A DNA stretch of 64,000 nucleotides from NCBI RefSeq assembly GCF_034931125.1, contig NZ_JAYGHM010000011.1:67055-131054 (forward strand), read 5' to 3'. A model generated the notes under the pieces. It was not told where the DNA came from, did not search any database, and worked only from the letters and a program-made list of their open reading frames with translations. The DNA comes from Rivularia sp034931125. Its GTDB lineage: Bacteria; Cyanobacteriota; Cyanobacteriia; Cyanobacteriales; Nostocaceae. How positions within the stretch are numbered: position 1 is the first letter of the stretch; each line of letters opens with the position of its first letter. This document shows, in pieces, positions 18,080-27,086 of this stretch. Both the position numbers and the translations under genes were made by a program.

Positions 18080-18964
18080 TTACAATTTCTGCAACAATTC
18101 CTGAGTAAGTTGAGTAAAAGCTTTTGAACCTCCCGACTGAGGACTATTTAACACCACCGGCATAAAACTATCAACAGCCTTGGCAACATTTACATCAACG
18201 GGAATTTGGGTTTGACAGATTTTCTCCGCACCATAATCTTGATAAACGCGGTTAATTACTTGTTTGTAATATCTCCCGGTTAACATATTGCTATTAGACA
18301 TTGTAAACACAATTCCCAACATTTTAATATCTATCTTCGCTTCATTCTCGTGACTTTCTTTTAACTGAGCAATCCGTCTTTCTAACAACTGAATACCTAC
18401 AACAGACAAGGGTTCCGGCTTCGCGGGAAGAACATAATAATTACTAGTAGCTAAAGCACTGCGAGTTAAAAGATTGTAGCCGGGAGCGCAATCGAGAAGA
18501 ATAAAATCATATTCATTTATAACTGGTTCTAATATCTTGCCCAGTAATACCCTTTCAAAACGATTCCAAATAGATTCAAAGTTGTTTTCACCTAAATTTA
18601 CTGCTTGTTGATGCAGCATTTCCGATATTACAAATTCATCGTAAAGGTCGATATCTCCCGGTAGTAAATCAAGTCCAGAAAGCTGGTTAACGTCTTTTTG
18701 AATAACTTCTTCAATTGACAATTTTGTCCTATCCGATGATTTGACAATATCATCAATTAAATATCTTAAAGTCCGTCTTTTTTTTCGCAGCTTAGCAAAC
18801 TCTATCGGTGACATCAAGCTGAGAGTAGCGCTGATTTGAGTATCCAAATCTAGCACCAAAACCCGCTTACCGTGATTTTTAGCCAAACAAGTCGCTAAAT
18901 TGACCGTAAGAGTCGTTTTTCCCACACCACCCTTCATATTAGCCGTCGAAATTACATATCCCAT
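18080..18964 (-). CDS. ParA-type partition ATPase
   Basis: A 294-residue deviant Walker ATPase. The start MGYVISTANMKGGVGKTTLT holds the signature Lys of KGGVGKTT. VLVLDLDTQISATLSL is the Walker A' region, and YDFILLDCAPGYNLLTRSALA the Walker B. VLPAKPEPLSVVGIQLL and PVDVNVAKAVDSFMPVV complete the fold. No N-terminal HTH is present, as in short Soj-like ParAs. It is encoded 163 bp downstream of the exonuclease/FtsK fusion on the same strand, and a ParB-like gene lies at the other end of this cluster. Normal roles are DNA or protein-cluster positioning. Confidence 0.88.
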   Translation of the reverse strand: MGYVISTANMKGGVGKTTLTVNLATCLAKNHGKRVLVLDLDTQISATLSLMSPIEFAKLRKKRRTLRYLIDDIVKSSDRTKLSIEEVIQKDVNQLSGLDLLPGDIDLYDEFVISEMLHQQAVNLGENNFESIWNRFERVLLGKILEPVINEYDFILLDCAPGYNLLTRSALATSNYYVLPAKPEPLSVVGIQLLERRIAQLKESHENEAKIDIKMLGIVFTMSNSNMLTGRYYKQVINRVYQDYGAEKICQTQIPVDVNVAKAVDSFMPVVLNSPQSGGSKAFTQLTQELLQKL

Positions 18965-19127
18965 TTTTTAAGTCCTCGGTTAACGCATTCCCAGTTAGTT
19001 AACGTGAATATCTCTATAAGAGTGAAAATTATAGCGAGATTTAAGATTTTTCAATGTTTTCTTATTTAAGGCAGTCAGATTATACCAGTGAGTTGATTAT
19101 TGATAAACCCACTGGCTTGAAGAAAAT

Positions 19128-21758
19128 TTATACTGAAGGTAACTTAATATTTTGTGCGAATAAACTTTGTAAGCGATGCAATTTAGAATTTACTTGGTAT
19201 AGTAAATCACCTTTACCTAAAAGATAAGCAGCGGCATTTTCTTTACCTCCTAAAACAATTCTTGAATCAGCTTCGCTAGCGGTACGTAAAGCAACTCTTC
19301 CAGGTAAATTCGAGCGAATTAACGGTGTAACTACTGTAGCATCGGGACGTTGAGTAGCAATAATTAAGTGAATCCCAGCAGCACGCGCTTTTGCACCCAA
19401 ACGTTTTATACTTTGTTCTAGGACTGTACGAGATTCCTTCTCAGACATAAAATCGGCATATTCATCAAAAATGCAGACAATGCGGGGTAAAGGTTTATCG
19501 GCACGTTGATTGTAAGCCGCTAAATCGGCACATCCAACCGTTTCAAAACGCTGATAGCGAGACTCCATCTCGTTTACCAAATCTTCCATCAGCGCGATCG
19601 CACTATCGCTATCTTTAACTACCGGAGAATACAGCCACGTCATTTTCTCAAATTCGGGAAAAGTGACTCGTTTGGGATCTACCAAAGCAATTTGCAGATG
19701 TTGCGGTGAATAACGAACTAGTAAACTTAGAAGTAGCGATCGCAAAAATTCGCTTTTACCGCTTCCGGTTGTACCACCGACTAAAAAGTGGCAGGTATTG
19801 GGATCTGATAAATCGGCTTCTACTAATTTTCCTTCTAAATCTACACCGATCGCAATTTTTATTGATGCTGTTTCGGGTAATTTTTGTGACTTTATATAAT
19901 CATCAAACAAAGCTGCGTGTCTGTTAGGATTGGGTAGATCGACGCTGACATATCCAGATTGTGGCGCAATTAACGGCGGATTTTCCAATCCCATTTGTAC
20001 CTGTAAATCTGGGGCTAATTTTAAAATAGAAATAACTTTCACACCCAATTGAGGCTTGATTTTTACTCGAATAAAACTAGGTGCTACAACAGTTCCAATA
20101 AAATCTACATTAATCCCAAAAGATTGTAAAGTAGTTACCAATTCCTCACCAATTGCATCAGCATTAAACAATACCTCTTGATTTCTTTCCTCTGTGTCCT
20201 CTGCGTCTCTGCGGTTTTTTGATCGATAATCTTCTTGTGCTTCCGTTTCTTCTTCAAGCCCCCCTTTTTTAAGGGGGGTTGGGGGGATCTCTACCCCATC
20301 ACCGAAATAACTTTGACATTTCTGCTGCTGCGGACAAATTTCGCACAAATAAGGCTGACTTGTTGGTGGTACCTCCAGAGGTGGTTCCGAAATTAACCAC
20401 TCTTGCATTTGCTGTAACTTGTAGGGAATCAACTGATGTATCGTGTTTTCCAACTGTTCCCAATCATAATAATACTCCTTGAACTCCGGTAACACGCAGT
20501 AAACCGCCGAATCTACAGGTACTTGCTGCTTTTGTTGCAGCATATAACTATAAAGAGAAACTTGGGCTAATTGCGCTGATGGATCGACGGGTTGATAGGT
20601 TTTGAACTCCACCACGCATAAACGTTTGCGATCGCAATTGTATACCAAACAGTCAAATTCTCCCCTAACTTGTTGTCGGGTTCCATTTGGTAAATCAAAA
20701 TAATGTTCTAATTGACGTTCTTCTGAAATAAAAGTATTGCGAATTACACTTTCTGCACTGCAATAGCGTCTATTTACGAGCAATATTTGTGCAAAGCGTT
20801 TAATTACATCTCGCAAACCATGCCAAACTTGCAGCATTGGTTGAGCTTTACTGCTATCTTTTATAACAATTTGTTCCAGGTAAGGTGAAAATTTAGCTTT
20901 AAAAAAAATCTCCTGCATTTCGTCAGCAACAGTTTCAGTCTGTAACTGCGATGCTTCTGGTTTAAATAATTCCTGAAATCTCGGTTCAACAATTGCCAGA
21001 TTAATAAATTCATCGGCTAGATCGTGGAAAATTTTACCGATTCCAGTTACAGTATCGCGGGGAAGAAATAATGTATTACCGCCGAATTTATCGCCGAGAT
21101 AAAACAGACGCGGACATTCAAATGCAACTCTAACTTTAGTAACGGTTAAAGATGAACTATCGGTTTTTTTAGTAAATTTATTTGTATTAACTGGCATATT
21201 AAGAATATTATTTTCACCTTCGGAATTAAATTTTAATAAACTGCAATGCACCGCAGCTAGATAAACCGTATCCATCGCCGCATAATGTAATTGTTTTTGT
21301 GTAAGAGGTCGTTTTCCCCAATCGCTCGCTCCTCCGTCGGCATCTACATTAGTAAAGTTGCACAATTCTGTTGCTAAAGTTTTGAGCTTTAAATTAGATG
21401 TTTGTAATTTATAACGAGTAATTTTTCTAGCTATTTTCAGCGTGCAGGTAACATTTGGGGTTAACTTTCCTCCCAGATATTTTAAATCAAAACTGGCATT
21501 GTGAAATACCTTTTCTATCTGGGAGTTAACCATAATTTGGTTAATAAAATATGCTGCTAAATCTGGTTTATCCAACACATCGAGAATATAAGCCGATTCA
21601 CCCGTTGAATCTTTCGGGTTAGCTAATACTTGAATAAGAGATAGCTTAGGATTAGAAGTCCAATAGTTAGCAACTTCTGTATCCAGCCATAGTATTTTAG
21701 ATGAGCGAAATTGATTAATTTGGGTTTTTATTTGAGTAGCATCTGTAAGGTAGTGCAT
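19128..21758 (-). CDS. DEDDy exonuclease + Cas4-like nuclease + FtsK motor fusion
   Basis: An 876-residue three-part protein. Residues 1-175 form an RNase D/Werner-like 3'-5' exonuclease: D26-x-E28 (LDTEVA), D91 (HNASFDLKY) and Y159...D163 (YAAMDTVYL). Residues 205-485 look like a Cas4/RecB-type PD-(D/E)XK nuclease: C215 (FECPRLFYLG), D369 (VRGEFDC), E384-x-K386 (VVEFKTYQP), the QxxxY-like QLAQVSLYSYM, and C472/C475/C481 (CEICPQQQKC), giving four cysteines for a 4Fe-4S cluster. Residues 535-876 are an FtsK/SpoIIIE alpha domain plus motor: Walker A GTTGSGKS near 662-669, Walker B CIFDEYADF near 762-770, and ATQRPDATVVTPLIRSN. There is no gamma DNA-reading domain and no TM segment, so it is a soluble DNA pump with two nucleases. 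The linker 490-530 contains translated repeat DNA. Domain calls are by motif; the combined function is unknown. Confidence 0.85.
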   Translation of the reverse strand: MHYLTDATQIKTQINQFRSSKILWLDTEVANYWTSNPKLSLIQVLANPKDSTGESAYILDVLDKPDLAAYFINQIMVNSQIEKVFHNASFDLKYLGGKLTPNVTCTLKIARKITRYKLQTSNLKLKTLATELCNFTNVDADGGASDWGKRPLTQKQLHYAAMDTVYLAAVHCSLLKFNSEGENNILNMPVNTNKFTKKTDSSSLTVTKVRVAFECPRLFYLGDKFGGNTLFLPRDTVTGIGKIFHDLADEFINLAIVEPRFQELFKPEASQLQTETVADEMQEIFFKAKFSPYLEQIVIKDSSKAQPMLQVWHGLRDVIKRFAQILLVNRRYCSAESVIRNTFISEERQLEHYFDLPNGTRQQVRGEFDCLVYNCDRKRLCVVEFKTYQPVDPSAQLAQVSLYSYMLQQKQQVPVDSAVYCVLPEFKEYYYDWEQLENTIHQLIPYKLQQMQEWLISEPPLEVPPTSQPYLCEICPQQQKCQSYFGDGVEIPPTPLKKGGLEEETEAQEDYRSKNRRDAEDTEERNQEVLFNADAIGEELVTTLQSFGINVDFIGTVVAPSFIRVKIKPQLGVKVISILKLAPDLQVQMGLENPPLIAPQSGYVSVDLPNPNRHAALFDDYIKSQKLPETASIKIAIGVDLEGKLVEADLSDPNTCHFLVGGTTGSGKSEFLRSLLLSLLVRYSPQHLQIALVDPKRVTFPEFEKMTWLYSPVVKDSDSAIALMEDLVNEMESRYQRFETVGCADLAAYNQRADKPLPRIVCIFDEYADFMSEKESRTVLEQSIKRLGAKARAAGIHLIIATQRPDATVVTPLIRSNLPGRVALRTASEADSRIVLGGKENAAAYLLGKGDLLYQVNSKLHRLQSLFAQNIKLPSV
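20171..20291. repeat. Repeat DNA translated in-frame within the FtsK fusion gene
   Basis: Two intergenic-type repeats lie inside the coding sequence. One is a palindrome CCCCCCTTTTTTAAGGGGGG followed by TTGGGGGG (about 20258-20287). The other is a CTCTGTGTCCTCTGCGTCTC element followed by TGCGGTTTT (about 20191-20219). A relative of the second occurs in the gap before ilvA near 52288-52318. Both stay in frame and encode PPTPLKKGG and RRDAEDTEE in the domain linker. Confidence 0.75.
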
Positions 21759-21801
21759 TTAGATAATATATTGATTAAGTATACGGGGATTTAAAATAAA
21801 C

Positions 21802-21908
21802 GGCGGTTGAAACCGCTTCTACACAGGCAAAGTCCACCTTCGTGGACTAATGATTTAATTAAACCCGCGCAGGCGGGTTTCGTTTGTGTAGCAGCGGTTT
21901 CAACCGCC
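21802..21908. repeat. 107-bp palindromic dispersed repeat
   Basis: The outer arms are a perfect 16-bp inverted pair (GGCGGTTGAAACCGCT and AGCGGTTTCAACCGCC), each itself a small hairpin. Inner palindromes AGTCCACCTTCGTGGACT and AACCCGCGCAGGCGGGTT nest inside. It lies in the gap between the FtsK fusion and AAA ATPase genes. A close copy starts at 42086 and runs into the assembly gap. Confidence 0.88.
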
Positions 21909-21928
21909 AGATTAAATTCAAACAACCC

Positions 21929-24004
21929 CTAAACATTCAACAAAATCAACCGATCTTGTAACTTCTCTTTTTGGTTGATAATTTTAATTTTTTTTGCTTG
22001 ATATAAATCTTCAATCAACAACCCGATATCACTTTCACTCACATCAGGAAACTCAGCCATACAATTTTTAATTAAAGTAGGAACTCCCATACATTTTTCA
22101 GTTTTGACAAGATTAAATAGGAAATTTTGTACCGATCTAAAATCTCTTCTATTCTTTACAGTATTTTCTATTTCCGCAACAATTCCTAAATTCTGTAGCA
22201 AAGTACATTTATTCAAAAGTTGAGATTCCCGAATTAACTTTTGCAATTCCTGTAATTTGATAGTTTTACCGGCTACGACTAATTCCTGGGCTTCAGCAGC
22301 ATTTACCAAACTATGATATGTAGCTAATACGTGAACGGAAGGTAGATTTGGTTTAATATGAATATTTTCTGTACCTGTGAATATCTGCTGATATAGTTGA
22401 TAACCTTTGAGCTTTCCATTTCCAACGCTACCAATTCTAATCAGATATAGTTTGTCACAAAGCTGATTTTGAATTGCTTTAAGAGAAGCATTCATAATAT
22501 TAAAAAAGCTGGTCATATTAGAATCTTCCGTCCAAACTATTCCTATCCGTTCGCGCTTTCCGGGTTGTTGATAGCTCAAAGAATAACCCGCATATTTACC
22601 ACTAATAAGCTTTTGTTTAATTCCCTGTACTTGTAATGCTTCTAAGGCTTCTTTTAAATTTCCAATCAAATCGGGTGCTGATAATAAAGTTATTTTCTTG
22701 ATTTTTTCCTGATTTTTCTTATATTCTTTTTGCCATAGCAACTCAAATTCCGCTGCAATTGTTGTCCCGTCTGTGGTTGGTTCTGTAATAGTAATAACTA
22801 TCGAGGGTTTAGTCTGTCCGGGAATTTCAATGCCAATTTTAACATTTTTAGCATTGCCGTCTTGTGACGGTCTTTCTTTAATATCTATCAGCCGTAGTTT
22901 GTATTGTTGATACTCATTCTTTGCTAAAGTTAAAGCATTTCTAGGCAGAGTTTTACCACCACGAACACTTTCTGTCAAAAATTGCTGAGTTAATGGAAAA
23001 ATTGCTGGTGTCGGCTGCGAATTAGCTTGTTGATGTAATGGTTTTAGCTGATAAGTCCAAAGAGCTTCTACTTGTTCTAAATTAATTTTTTTTAATTTTA
23101 CCGTTTTATCAATTCTCTGTTTATCAGCTAGTGGAATGCTATCTAAATTTCTTCTCAATGTATCAGTAATGACGCTAATAATAACCAAAAAATTTTTTAG
23201 ATAGCTATTATGAATAGTTGTATTCACATTAAATAAAGATTGAAAATCTTGATAATCAGGGGACAAACGAGGAATATTATCCAAATTATCAAAACATAAA
23301 ACAATCGGTTGAGTTTGATCTGAAATTCTGCCAAAATTTGCTAAAATATTTTTAGCTTCGTCTTCTGAATCAATACAGCGACTAACTTTCAAAGCCTGCA
23401 TTGACTCTTCGCTTAAGTCATCTCCCCGCAGCCACTCGCAAGCGATAGGATATAATTCTGGATCTGTTAAATCGTGCAGCACTCCAAAAAAAAAGTCAGG
23501 ATTGTAGAGTCCAGCTATGTTATAAGTTCTTTTCAGATGTTGAATAAATTTACGGCGATCGCTCTGTAAAAACAACCAACTATTGTTACTTTTCGTAAAG
23601 GCTGATAAGTTTTTCAGCCATAGCAGTAACTGCGATTCTTGCTGTCCTTCGGGTGTTTGAATTAAGCTATCAACGGTAGAACGTAAAATGTGTCTCCAAA
23701 TATAGTCGCTATTAGCCCAAGGACCAATATAAGCAAAAAAGGCTTTAGAATTAAGAATACGTTTGAGACGACCTAATAAATAACTTTTACCAGAACCAGA
23801 ATCGCCTAAAAGTAGTAAGCTGCGGCTACGATTATCTTTAATAACTAAATCGAGAAGCTCTTCGATTTCAGTAATTACTTCTTGATGAATTGAATCAACG
23901 CTGTTACTTGAATCTTGTTTTTCTCCCCAAAAGTTACCCGGTTTGAGATTTATGAGACCAAAAGGATTGACCTCACGCTTAATAATATTATCGATAGATG
24001 TCAT
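21929..24004 (-). CDS. AAA/STAND-like P-loop ATPase, partner of the FtsK fusion
   Basis: A 691-residue protein. Walker A is GDSGSGKS at 67-74 and Walker B is IVLCFDNLD at about 234-242, within an N-terminal ATPase of roughly 380 residues, the family fold used by ORC/Cdc6-like and STAND NTPases. TLRRNLDSIPLADKQRIDKT carries candidate sensor/arginine residues. The middle (about 385-560) looks like a mixed alpha/beta domain (PSIVITITEPTTDGTTIAAE). The C-terminal 80 residues (PTLIKNCMAEFPDVSESDIG) suggest a winged helix. It follows the 279-residue gene by 42 bp. No family name is recognised; DNA loading or a sensory switch for the nuclease-motor protein is an inference from context. Confidence 0.75.
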   Translation of the reverse strand: MTSIDNIIKREVNPFGLINLKPGNFWGEKQDSSNSVDSIHQEVITEIEELLDLVIKDNRSRSLLLLGDSGSGKSYLLGRLKRILNSKAFFAYIGPWANSDYIWRHILRSTVDSLIQTPEGQQESQLLLWLKNLSAFTKSNNSWLFLQSDRRKFIQHLKRTYNIAGLYNPDFFFGVLHDLTDPELYPIACEWLRGDDLSEESMQALKVSRCIDSEDEAKNILANFGRISDQTQPIVLCFDNLDNIPRLSPDYQDFQSLFNVNTTIHNSYLKNFLVIISVITDTLRRNLDSIPLADKQRIDKTVKLKKINLEQVEALWTYQLKPLHQQANSQPTPAIFPLTQQFLTESVRGGKTLPRNALTLAKNEYQQYKLRLIDIKERPSQDGNAKNVKIGIEIPGQTKPSIVITITEPTTDGTTIAAEFELLWQKEYKKNQEKIKKITLLSAPDLIGNLKEALEALQVQGIKQKLISGKYAGYSLSYQQPGKRERIGIVWTEDSNMTSFFNIMNASLKAIQNQLCDKLYLIRIGSVGNGKLKGYQLYQQIFTGTENIHIKPNLPSVHVLATYHSLVNAAEAQELVVAGKTIKLQELQKLIRESQLLNKCTLLQNLGIVAEIENTVKNRRDFRSVQNFLFNLVKTEKCMGVPTLIKNCMAEFPDVSESDIGLLIEDLYQAKKIKIINQKEKLQDRLILLNV

Positions 24005-24046
24005 GATTAAACTATGGTGTGAGTCGCGAATTAAAAGAAAAGATAG

Positions 24047-24886
24047 CTATTCAACTGAGATATAGAACAGCGGACCACCAGCATTTTGTACAATCCCAGT
24101 ATCAATTTGTTCGGGAGTGTAAGCGCTAGCTTCTTGCAAAGTACCTAAATCAATTTTGTCGTCAGCTTGCAAGCGATAAAGTGCTTTATCTAACTCATCC
24201 CGCGATAGTGGTGGCTGTAATTTCTGCCGCAAATGGAAGATTGGCAAATAATTTTCAGTACCTAAGTCTTTATCCAATTTCAGGATGATTTGTAAAATTT
24301 CTTCGTCAGTAATATTAGTAATTTCTACAGTAGACTCCGTAGTAATACTTGCTTGTTCCGACTTACTTGGTAGAGTTTTCCGTAAAAAGCGCAGATAATT
24401 ATTTAGTAAATCTAAACTTAGAGTTGGGTTAGTCCCCTTCTTAGGATTGTAATCATCTCGTAAAAATTCAATTCCTCGCTCAGTCAGCCAAATTTCAGCT
24501 TTCGTCTTTTTAATCTTGATTTCAGTTTCAATTAATCCGCGATCGCCTAAACTTTTTAATATCTCTTCCTTCTGTGCAGCTTTCAACGAAGATTTGATTT
24601 TACTCGGTGCTATTTTACCTGAAGCTTTACCGACATTCTCCAATATCTTAAGTTCTTTCTGCTCGATGGGAATCTCCGCCGCATCAAGTTCCAACAAAGC
24701 TTGACCGGGGGGTAAAATTTTGACAGTAGCAATCTCGCGAGAATAATCGATGATATCGCGATCGCCCAAATTTTGGCAAATTGTGTTTTTACCCTTAAAT
24801 GATTTGAAAGCATTGCCACTCAAGGTCGAGCGGTAATTTTCGCACCCTAACAACTTCAGTAAAAACTTTAACTCGTTCGTATCCAT
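24047..24886 (-). CDS. Winged-helix-like hypothetical protein, first gene of FtsK-fusion cluster
   Basis: A 279-residue soluble protein of unknown family. Three helical, winged-helix-like segments are visible: LKFLLKLLGCENYRSTLSG, then KILENVGKASGKIAPSKIK with EILKSLGDRGLIETEIKIKK and AEIWLTERGIEFL (an HTH plus wing and 'ERGIEFL' ending), and finally FHLRQKLQPPLSRDELDKAL with LYRLQADDKIDL. The last block resembles C-terminal winged helices that read substrate or DNA in restriction/defence adaptors. A low-complexity Ser/Thr linker is near residue 175-195. It is probably co-transcribed with the ATPase gene downstream. Confidence 0.65.
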   Translation of the reverse strand: MDTNELKFLLKLLGCENYRSTLSGNAFKSFKGKNTICQNLGDRDIIDYSREIATVKILPPGQALLELDAAEIPIEQKELKILENVGKASGKIAPSKIKSSLKAAQKEEILKSLGDRGLIETEIKIKKTKAEIWLTERGIEFLRDDYNPKKGTNPTLSLDLLNNYLRFLRKTLPSKSEQASITTESTVEITNITDEEILQIILKLDKDLGTENYLPIFHLRQKLQPPLSRDELDKALYRLQADDKIDLGTLQEASAYTPEQIDTGIVQNAGGPLFYISVE

Positions 24887-25311
24887 ATGGGTAATTTTGC
24901 CTATATATTAGTCAGCAATACCTGACCGCAAAGGGTCTAAGTTTGTTTCCTTTTTTTTTATCCTAACCGTTATGTGCTTTTACTACACTGTAAGATTACT
25001 AACAGGACTTACGTAAAACCCTCTTTTTAAGGGGGTGGATCGAAAGGGTCTGGAACACAATATTTTCCCTTATTCCTGTGTAAGTCCTAATTAATAAAAA
25101 ATATTTACTATATTCGTTCTAATTAATTTCCGTAGTGAGAACATCTTGCTCCCTTATATACTCCCCATCTCCCTATCTACTGTAAATTGTATATTATTTA
25201 TTATACAAATGTAGAAGTACTATTGATTAAACCTAAACAACGTCTGGCTATGAGATAATCAATAAATTACCAGGCTATTTTCTACGATTAAAGAATTATA
25301 GAGGTCATTAA
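24887..25311. other. Divergent intergenic region of the ParA/FtsK/ParB cluster
   Basis: A 425-bp region separating the minus-strand ATPase group from the plus-strand ParB-like gene. It contains the TIR element at 25004-25088 and AT-rich DNA with no gene. If a ParB-like protein binds a centromere-like site here, it is not obvious by eye: no tandem iterons are seen. Confidence 0.5.
25004..25088. mobile_element. MITE-like element with AGGACTTAC terminal inverted repeats
   Basis: 85 bp bounded by AGGACTTACGTA and TGTGTAAGTCCT (9 bp matching termini), with an internal CCCTCTTTTTAAGGGGG hairpin. It has no coding capacity. The same AGGACTTA termini bound 63845-63936. Confidence 0.65.
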
Positions 25312-26016
25312 AATTGCCTTTTTGACGTAAAAAGTATTACTTCTGATGTTCCTCGTTCCAATTTTACTGAAGCAGATTTAGACAATCTTGCTGAGATAAT
25401 TTTAGAAGCAGAAGGAATTATTAAACCGTTAGTAGTTAAAGCCACAGGGATAGAAAGTTTTGCCGTAGTTGATGGACATTTTGAATATTACGCTGCTGTG
25501 AGAGCAAAGGAAAAAGATGCTCGTAAAGGTGAAATGGTCAATGCATTTGTAATTTCACCCAAACTTGAAGATTTAGTTGTCAAACAAGCCGCTATTCTTA
25601 GGAGGAAAGAACCAAAAGAATCATCTGAAAAGTCAGTACAAACAACTACCGATACAAGTAACTTAGAATCTCGCGTACAAAATCTGGAATTACGACTTGA
25701 AAAGCAAATTAACGAATTAAATTCAAAAATAACTCAACAAAGAAAAATAACTGACGAAGAATTAAAGCAACTTGAAAATAGAATTCCTCAACCAAGTCAT
25801 CCCTTAACTTCGATCAATACTTTAGATCGAGAACAGTTATTTATAAAATTGCAACGCTCTAGAATTCCCGGTGCGGAAAAGCTTTCTCAAGGGATCGTAA
25901 ACGCTCGCGAAAAAAAATCAAACCAAGAATTTACAGATTATCGCGATGTAGTTAATTCAGTAAAAGGATTGGGGGATAAAACAATATTGACCGTGATTGA
26001 CGAATGGTCGAAATAA
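25312..26016 (+). pseudogene. ParB-like nuclease-domain/HhH protein, probable 5' frameshift
   Basis: The open frame from 25312 reads FDVKSITSDVPRSNFTEADL...GGIIKPLVV-like...VVDGHFEYYAAVRAKEKD, a ParB/sulfiredoxin-type domain. A coiled coil (about 25670-25790) and a C-terminal helix-hairpin-helix-like block (RDVVNSVKGLGDKTILTVID) follow. The frame contains no ATG, GTG or TTG until GTG at 25498, which would delete most of the ParB domain. The missing N-terminus LKLPF is present in another frame just upstream (TTA AAA TTG CCT TTT), so removing one T from the five-T run at 25319-25323 restores a start near TTG 25314. This is either a real frameshift, a homopolymer sequencing error, or a rare ATT start (25336). 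An internal start at 25498 would give a 172-residue protein. Confidence 0.7.
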
Positions 26017-26075
26017 TTTTGGTGTTAAATAAATGGGGTAAGCGGGTAATTGAAAATCTAAAATTCGGTGACACA

Positions 26076-27086
26076 TTAAAATATGCGACTGACTAAATGA
26101 TTTTGCTTGGCTTTCTTTCGCATTTCCCAAGCTAAAGTAGTCGCAATAATTGTGTCTAACTGATTATATTTAGGTTGCCAATTAAGCACCTGACGAATTT
26201 TATCAGATTCAGCCATTACACAAGCTGGATCTCCAGGACGACGTTTAGCTTCAATAACGGGGAAGTCAGTTTCAGAAATTGCTTTCACCCGTTCAACTAC
26301 TTCACGAACGCTATATCCTGCTCCGTAACCGCAGTTAAATATTTCGCTTTGATTGCCTTTTTCTAAGTAACGCAAAGCATCCAAATGTGCTGATGCTAAA
26401 TCTTCAACGTGAATATAGTCTCGAATTGCTGTACCGTCGGGAGTTGAAAAATCGGTACCAAAAATCAATAGTTCCGATCTACGTTTTAAAGCTGCATCAC
26501 AAGCAACTTTTATTAAGTGGGTTGCATTCGGAGAGATTTGTCCTATTCTAATGCGAGGCTCGGCTCCGGCTACATTGAAGTAGCGTAATATTACGTAGTT
26601 GAGATTAGAAACAGCGGCGTAATCTTGAATTAACCATTCACTCATCAGTTTTGAGCGTCCGTAAGGATTAATAGGCTGCGTTGGTGTCAACTCCGTTACA
26701 GGAATTTGCTCCGGTTCGCCATAAACTGCGGCTGTGCTGGAAAAGATTATCTTATTTATACCTGTCAAACTACAGCATTCAAGTAAATTCAGAGTGTTGC
26801 GAGTATTGTTGCTGTAATAGTCTAAAGGACGGGCAACAGATTCTGGTACTATCAGACTAGCCGCAAAGTGAAGTACCGCACTAAACTTATGTTGAGAAAG
26901 AACTTGATAAAGAAGTTTGGTGTCAGCTAAATCTCCAATAATTAATTCACCAAAAAGTAAAGACTCAGCAGAACCTGTCGAACAATTGTCATAAATAATT
27001 ACATCGTAGCCAGCTTCTCCAAGTTGACGTACAACGTGAGAGCCGATATATCCAGCTCCTCCAGTTACCAGAACTTTCTTATTCAT
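26076..27086 (-). CDS. galE: UDP-glucose 4-epimerase
   Basis: A 336-residue extended short-chain dehydrogenase. LVTGGAGYIGSHVVRQL binds NAD, SSTAAVYGEPE holds the catalytic Ser/Thr, YGRSK is the YxxxK pair, and RYFNVAGAEP and RDYIHVEDLASAHLDAL are GalE hallmarks. It interconverts UDP-glucose and UDP-galactose for exopolysaccharide and lipopolysaccharide synthesis. It sits 176 bp downstream of the sugar transferase on the same strand, so both probably serve the polysaccharide locus that includes the Wzc-like protein at 29406. Confidence 0.93.
   Translation of the reverse strand: MNKKVLVTGGAGYIGSHVVRQLGEAGYDVIIYDNCSTGSAESLLFGELIIGDLADTKLLYQVLSQHKFSAVLHFAASLIVPESVARPLDYYSNNTRNTLNLLECCSLTGINKIIFSSTAAVYGEPEQIPVTELTPTQPINPYGRSKLMSEWLIQDYAAVSNLNYVILRYFNVAGAEPRIRIGQISPNATHLIKVACDAALKRRSELLIFGTDFSTPDGTAIRDYIHVEDLASAHLDALRYLEKGNQSEIFNCGYGAGYSVREVVERVKAISETDFPVIEAKRRPGDPACVMAESDKIRQVLNWQPKYNQLDTIIATTLAWEMRKKAKQNHLVSRIF

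Noticed and set aside
19128..21758. Cas4-like domain as evidence of a CRISPR locus
   Set aside because: There is no Cas1, Cas2 or repeat array in the window; the nuclease domain is part of a single fused protein.
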